From Lasioglossum baleicum (Eukaryota; Arthropoda; Insecta; Hymenoptera; Halictidae): a stretch of 64,000 nt of DNA. A program made the position numbers and the translations under genes. The stretch spans positions 434,001-498,000 of the forward strand of contig NW_027469111.1 of assembly GCF_051020765.1 (NCBI RefSeq), written 5' to 3'. How positions within the stretch are numbered: the first letter of the stretch is position 1; each line of letters opens with the position of its first letter. Below, in pieces: positions 58,155-64,000 of this stretch. The notes under the pieces were generated by a model that worked only from the letters and a program-made list of their open reading frames with translations, had not been told where the DNA came from and searched no databases.

Positions 58155-60471
58155 AAGGGGGGCTGGCCGTTAAGGCGCCCCTGGGGTGGGCAGGTCGCGG
58201 GGGGCGAGGTGGAGCAATAATCCCCTCCCCCCCCCCTCTACAAAGATGAGACCTGCCGGTCGACCTCCCTCCTTTTATTTTTTAATATTTCATTTTGTCC
58301 TATATATATTTTATATTCTATATTATAAATTTTAACTTTATCTTTTAATCCCCTTTATTTTGCCACCCCTTCTTATGTTTGTTGTGTTTTGTCCAGTATA
58401 TTTATTTACTTATTATTATTTATTTATTTATTGACTTTTATTTTATCTATTTTATCTATACACGTTTTCATTTATTGATTTTATCTATTATTTTATCGTA
58501 TTTTTAAGTTTTATGCGGGTCGACGTGGGGGTTGGGACGGGGGGAGGGGACAGACGCGAGCCGGAACTCGCCTCTGTCCCCTCCTTGTCGCGTGCGGAAA
58601 AAAATACAATGCAGCGTGTACGAGTATTTGCACATGTATAAAAATCGGATGGCGCGGTAACAAAAATTCTAAATTATACAGCACAAGTTGCAGCAATGCA
58701 TGCGCATAAGTTAAATTACCTGCATACAGCCGTTTCCTCAAACTGTGTGTTCATAACTGGCACTGGGAGGATCGCAGTGCCACCACTGCGAGGAGGCCCA
58801 GGACTCTGCGCGGCATACGCTGGAAGAATGTCCAGCGTGGTCGGCACCGCACAGAGACCTAAGGGGCGTAATTGGTATGGACCTCTCCTTGCCGATCGTG
58901 GTCGACCACATGATCGGCAGCGAGAGGTCAAGAGCAGCGTTTGCCTCCTTCTGCGAGATTGTGATAACGCAGAAGGAGGCAGCGGAGAGGGAGAGGGAAG
59001 CCGACCCGCTCTCCGCCAGGAGGCTAGCATCGGCGGGGCAACCCCGACGAAGCCGACGGCCCCCTGTGAGGGGCCTCAGACGTAATGGCGGCGGTGGGAC
59101 TACTTAGTACTTCCACCGCCGCCAAGGGGGGCTGGCCGTTAAGGCGCCCCCGGGGTGGACAGGTCGCGGGGGGCGAGGTGGAGCAATAATCCCCTCCCCC
59201 CCCTCTTCAAAGATGCCACCTGCCGGTCGACCCCTCTCCTTTTATTTTATAATATTTCATTTTATTGTATATATATTTTATATTCTATATTATAAATTTT
59301 AACTTTATCTTTTAATCCCCTTTATTTTGCCACCCCTTCTTATGTTTGTTGTGTTTTGTCCAGTATATTTATTTACTTATTATTATTTATTTATTTATTG
59401 ACTTTTATTTTATCTATTTTATCTATACACGTTTTCATTTATTGATTTTATCTATTATTTTATCGTATTTTTAAGTTTTATGCGGGTCGACGTGGGGTGT
59501 GGGACGGTGGGAGGGTACAGACGCGAGCCGGAACTCGCCTCTGTCCCCTCCTTGTCGCGTGCGGAAAAAATACAATGCAGCGTGTACGAGTATTTGCACA
59601 TGTATAAAAATCGGATGGCGCGGTAACAAAAATTCTAAATTATACAGCACAAGTTGCAGCAATGCATGCGCATAAGTTAAATTACCTGCATACAGCCGTT
59701 TCCTCAAACTGTGTGTTCATAACTGGCACTGGGAGGATCGTAGTGCCACCACTGCGAGGAGGCCCAGGACTCTGCGCGGCATACGCTGGAAGAATGTCCA
59801 GCGAGGTCGGCACCGCGCAGAGACCTAAGGGGCGTTATTGGGATGGACCTCTCGTTGCCGGTCGTGGTTGAACACATGATCGGCAGCGAGAGGTCAAGAG
59901 CAGCGTTTGCCTCCTTCTGCGAGATTGTGATAACGCAGAAGGAGGCAGCGGAGAGGGAGAGGGAAGCCGGCCCGCTCTCCGCCATGAGGCTAGCATCGGC
60001 GGGGCAACCCCGACGAGGCCGACGGCCCCCTGTAAGGGGCCGCAGACGTAATGGCGGCGGAGGTACTACTTAGTACTTCCACCGCCGCCAAGGGGGGTGG
60101 CCATTAAGACGCCCCAGAGGTGGACAGGTCGCGGGGGGCGAGGTGGAGCAATAATCCCCTCCCCCCTCTACAAAGATGCGACCTGCCGGTCGACCCCCCT
60201 CCTTTTATTTTATAATATTTCATTTTATTCTATATATATTTTATATTCTATATTATAAATTTTATCTTTATCTTTTAATCCCCTTTATTTTGCCCCCCTT
60301 CTTATGTTTGTTGTGTTTTGTCCATTGTATTTATTTACTTATTATTATTTATTTATTTATTGACTTTTATTTCATCTATTTTATCTATACACGTTTTCAT
60401 TTATTGATTTTATCTTTTATTTTATCGTATTTTTAAGTTTTACGAGGGTCGACCAGGGGGGTGGGACGGGG

Positions 60472-60513
60472 GGAGGGGACAGAGGCGAGCCGGAACTCGC
60501 CTCTGTCCCCTCC
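60472..60513 (+). other. Perfect 18-bp satellite stem, loop CCGGAA
   Basis: GGAGGGGACAGAGGCGAG pairs base for base with CTCGCCTCTGTCCCCTCC. Most monomers have C in place of the middle G (CAGACGCGAG) and so carry one C-C mismatch; this monomer is the fully paired form. Confidence 0.9.
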
Positions 60514-63500
60514 TTGTCGCGTGCGGAAAAAATACGATGCAGCGTGTACGAGTATTTGCACATGTATAAAAATCGGATGGCGCGGTAACAAAAATTCTAA
60601 ATTATACAGCACAAGTTGCAGCAATGCATGCGCATAAGTTAAATTACCTGCATACCGCCGTTTCCTCAAACTGTGTGTACATAACTGGCACTGGGAGGAT
60701 CGCAGTGCCACCACTGCGAGGAGGCCCAGGACTCTGCGCGGCATACGCTGGAAGAATGTCCAGCGTGGTCGGCACCGCGCAGAGACCTAAGGGGCGTTAT
60801 TGGGATGGACCTCTCGTTGCCGGTCGTGGTCGAACACATGATCGGCAGCGAGAGGTCAAGAGCAGCGTTTGCCTCCTTCTGCGAGATTGTGATAACGCAG
60901 AAGGAGGCAGCGGAAAGGGAGAGGGATGCCGGCCCCCTCTCCGCCAGGAGGTTAGCATCGGCGGGGCAACCCCGACGAGGCCGACGGCCCCCTGTAAGGG
61001 GCCGCAGACGTAATGGCGGCGGTGGGACTACTTAGTACTTCCACCGCCGCCAAGGGGGGCTGGCCGTTAAGGCGCCCCTGAGGTGGGCAGGTCGCGGGGG
61101 GCGAGGTGGAGCAATAATCCCCTCCCCCCCTCTACAAAGATGAGAACTGCCGGTCGATCCCCCTCCTTTTATTTTATAATATTTCATTTTATCCTATATA
61201 TATTTTATATTCTATATTATAAATTTTATCTTTATCTTTTAATCCCCTTTATTTTGCCCCCCCTTCTTATGTTTGTTGTGTTTTGTCCATTGTATTTATT
61301 TACTTATTATTATTTATTTATTTATTGACTTTTATTTTATCTATTTTATCTATACACGTTTTCATTTATTAATTTTATCTATTATTTTATCGTATTTTTA
61401 AGTTTTATGCGGGTCGACGTGGGGGTTGGGACGGGGGGAGGGGACAGACGCGAGCCGGAACTCGCCTCTGTCCCCTCCTTGTCGCGTGCGGAAAAAAGTA
61501 CAATGCAGCGTGTACGAGTATTTGCACATGTATAAAAATCGGATGGCGCGGTAACAAAAATTCTAAATTATACAGCACAAGTTGCAGCAATGCATGCGCA
61601 TAAGTTAAATAACCTGCATACAGCCGTTTCCTCAAACTGTGTGTTCATAACTGGCACTGGGAGGATCGTAGTGCCACCACTGCGAGGAGGCCCAAAACTC
61701 TGCGCGGCATACGCTGGAAGAATGTCCAGCGTGGTCGGCACCGCGCAGAGACCTAAGGGGCGTTATTGGGATGGACCTCTCGTTGCCGGTCGTGGTCGAC
61801 CACATGATTGGCAGCGAGAGGTCAAGAGCAGCGTTTGCCTCCTTCGGCGAGATTGTGATAACGCTGAAGGAGGCAGCGGAGAGGGAGAGGGAAGCCGACC
61901 CGCTCTCCGCCAGGAGGCTAGCATCGGCGGGGCAACCCCGACGAGGCCGACGGCCCCCTGTAAGGGGCCGCAGACGTAATGGCGGCGGTGGTACTACTTA
62001 GTACTTCCACCGCCGCCAAGGGGGTGGCCATTCAGGCGCCCCAGAGGTGGACAGGTCGCGGGGGGCGAGGTGGAGCAATAATCCCCTCCCCCCTCTACAA
62101 AGATGCGACCTGCCGGTCGACCCCCCTCCTTTTATTTTATAATATTTCATTTTATTCTATATATATTTTATATTCTATATTATAAATTTTATCTTTATCT
62201 TTTAATCCCCTTTATTTTGCCCCCCTTCTTATGTTTGTTGTGTTTTGTCCATCGTATTTATTTACTTATTATTATTTATTTATTTATTGACTTTTATTTT
62301 ATCTATTTTATCTATACACGTTTTCATTTATTGATTTTATCTATTATTTTATTGTATTTTTAAGTTTTATGCGGGTCGACGTGGGGGGCGGGACGGGGGG
62401 AGGGGGCAGACGCGAGCCGGAACTCGCCTCTGTCCCCTCCTTGTCGCGTGCGGAAAAAAATACAATGCAGCGTGTACGAGTATTTGCACATGTATAAAAA
62501 TCGGATGGCGCGGTAACAAAAATATTAAATTATACAGCACAAGTTGCTGCAATGCATGCGCATAAGTTAAATTACCTGCATACAGCCGTTTCCTCAAACT
62601 GTGTGTTCATAACTGGCACTGGGAGGATCGTAGTGCCACCACTGCGAGGAGGCCCAAAACTCTGCGCGGCATACGCTGGAAGGATGTCCAGCGTGGTCGG
62701 CACCGCGCAGAGACCTAAGGGGCGTTATTGGGATGGACCTCTCGTTGCCGGTCGTGGTCGACCACATGATTGGCAGCGAGAGGTCAAGTGCAGCGTTAGC
62801 CTCCTTCGGCGAGATTGTGATAACGCTGAAGGAGGCAGCGGAGAGGGAGAGGGAAGCCGACCCGCTCTCCGCCAGGAGGCTATCATCGGCGGGGCAACCC
62901 CGACGAGGCCGACGGCCCCCTGTAAGGGGCCGCAGACGTAATGGCGGCGGTGGTACTACTTAGTACTTCCACCGCCGCCAAGGGGGGTGGCCATTAAGGC
63001 GCCCCAGAGGTGGACAGGTCGCGGGGGGCGAGGTGGAGCAATAATCCCCTCCACCCCCCTCTACAAAGATGAGACCTGCCGGTCGACCCCCCTCCTTTTA
63101 TTTTTTAATATTTCATTTTGTCCTATATATATTTTATATTCTATATTATAAATTTTATCTTTATCTATTATTCCCCTTTATTTTGCCACCCCTTCTTATG
63201 TTTGTTGTGTTTTGTCCATTGTATTTATTTACTTATTATTATTTATTTATTTATTGACTTTTATTTTATCTATTTTATTTATACACGTTTTCATTTATTG
63301 ATTTTATCTATTATTTTATCGTATTTTTAAGTTTTATGCGGGTCGACGTGGGGGGCGGGACGGGGGGAGGGGACAGACGCGAGCCGGAACTCGCCTCTGT
63401 CCCCTCCTTGTCGCGTGCGGAAAAAAATACAATGCAGCGTGTACGAGTATTTGCACATGTATAAAAATCGGATGGCGCGGTAACAAAAATTCTAAATTAT

Positions 63501-64000
63501 ACAGCACAAGTTGCAGCAATGCATGCGCATAAGTTAAATAACCTGCATACAGCCGTTTCCTCAAACTGTGTGTTCATAAATGGCACTGGGAGGATCGCAG
63601 TGCCACCACTGCGAGGAGGCCCAGGACTCTGCGCGGCATACGCTGGGAGAATGTCCAGCGTGGTCGGCACCGCACAGAGACCTAAGGGGCGTAATTGGTA
63701 TGGACCTCTCCTTGCCGATCGTGGTCGACCACATGATCGGCAGCGAGAGGTCAAGAGCAGCGTTTGCCTCCTTCTGCGAGATTGTGATAACGCAGAAGGA
63801 GGCAGCGGAGAGGGAGAGGGAAGCCGACCCGCTCTCCGCCAGGAGGCTAGCATCGGCGGGGCAACCCCGACGAAGCCGACGGCCCCCTGTAAGGGGCCTC
63901 AGACGTAATGGCGGCGGTGGGACTACTTAGTACTTCCACCGCCGCCAAGGGGGGCTGGCCGTTAAGGCGCCCCCGGGGTGGACAGGTCGCGGGGGGCGAG

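Larger units (their letters stand above)
44926..64000 (+). repeat. LINE-3'-end-derived satellite array, right block
   Basis: This block has twenty landmarks, at 45190, 46152, 47118, 48085, 49048, 50010, 50975, 51941, 52906, 53869, 54833, 55799, 56762, 57727, 58696, 59662, 60624, 61590, 62552 and 63519, spaced 962-969 bp, and the array runs off the window edge. Dimeric pairing is clear: 55799 with 57727, 54833 with 56762, and 50010 with 51941 share private variants. Monomers 58696 and 63519 belong to the same variant class as 13777 and 20549, so the classes were mixed before the Helentron inserted. Confidence 0.95.

Overview
The window looks like a transposon-rich, satellite-filled (heterochromatin-like) piece of an insect genome, probably hymenopteran. 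There are no bacterial operons. It holds spliced-type gene structure, a BEL/Pao retrotransposon, a Helitron/Helentron, mariner-type foldback elements and a LINE ORF1 remnant of a kind I associate with ants and wasps. The hymenopteran assignment is inference, not something the sequence proves.

Layout. (1) 1-4846, 11547-28976 and 44926-64000 are one tandem satellite with a monomer of about 965 bp; 43 monomer landmarks are visible. Every monomer carries a frame-preserved C-terminal fragment of a non-LTR retrotransposon ORF2, including a CCHC finger, followed by AT-rich 3' sequence, so the satellite appears to have grown from a LINE 3' end. Neighbouring monomers often match best at every second position, which suggests a dimeric higher-order repeat of about 1.93 kb. 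(2) 4847-11546 is a complete, young BEL/Pao LTR element: 422-bp LTRs with two differences, a 5-bp target duplication, a tRNA-Tyr type primer site and one intact 1774-codon gag-pol frame. (3) About 28975-44925 is a 16-kb Helentron-type rolling-circle element inserted cleanly into a monomer without target duplication.

Inside the Helentron, left to right: a short inverted-repeat 5' end; two degenerate duplicates of its own helicase region; an apparently intact three-coding-exon gene for a 137-residue proline-rich/RGG protein, with a decayed LINE ORF1 in its second intron; a foldback repeat; three head-to-tail copies of a 745-753 bp TA-flanked foldback MITE; ten hairpin-forming 19-20 bp repeats spaced 40-47 bp apart; an intact 2311-residue Rep/helicase/endonuclease/Ulp1-like protease protein; and a 3' stem-loop with subterminal inverted repeat and a GCGAGCGAGC-rich tail.

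Working picture. The Rep-helicase polyprotein would mobilise the element using the 5' end and the 3' stem-loop. The hairpin repeats directly upstream are candidates for Rep binding or regulation, and the spliced RGG gene is a candidate accessory or captured gene. The last two are the least explained parts of the window.
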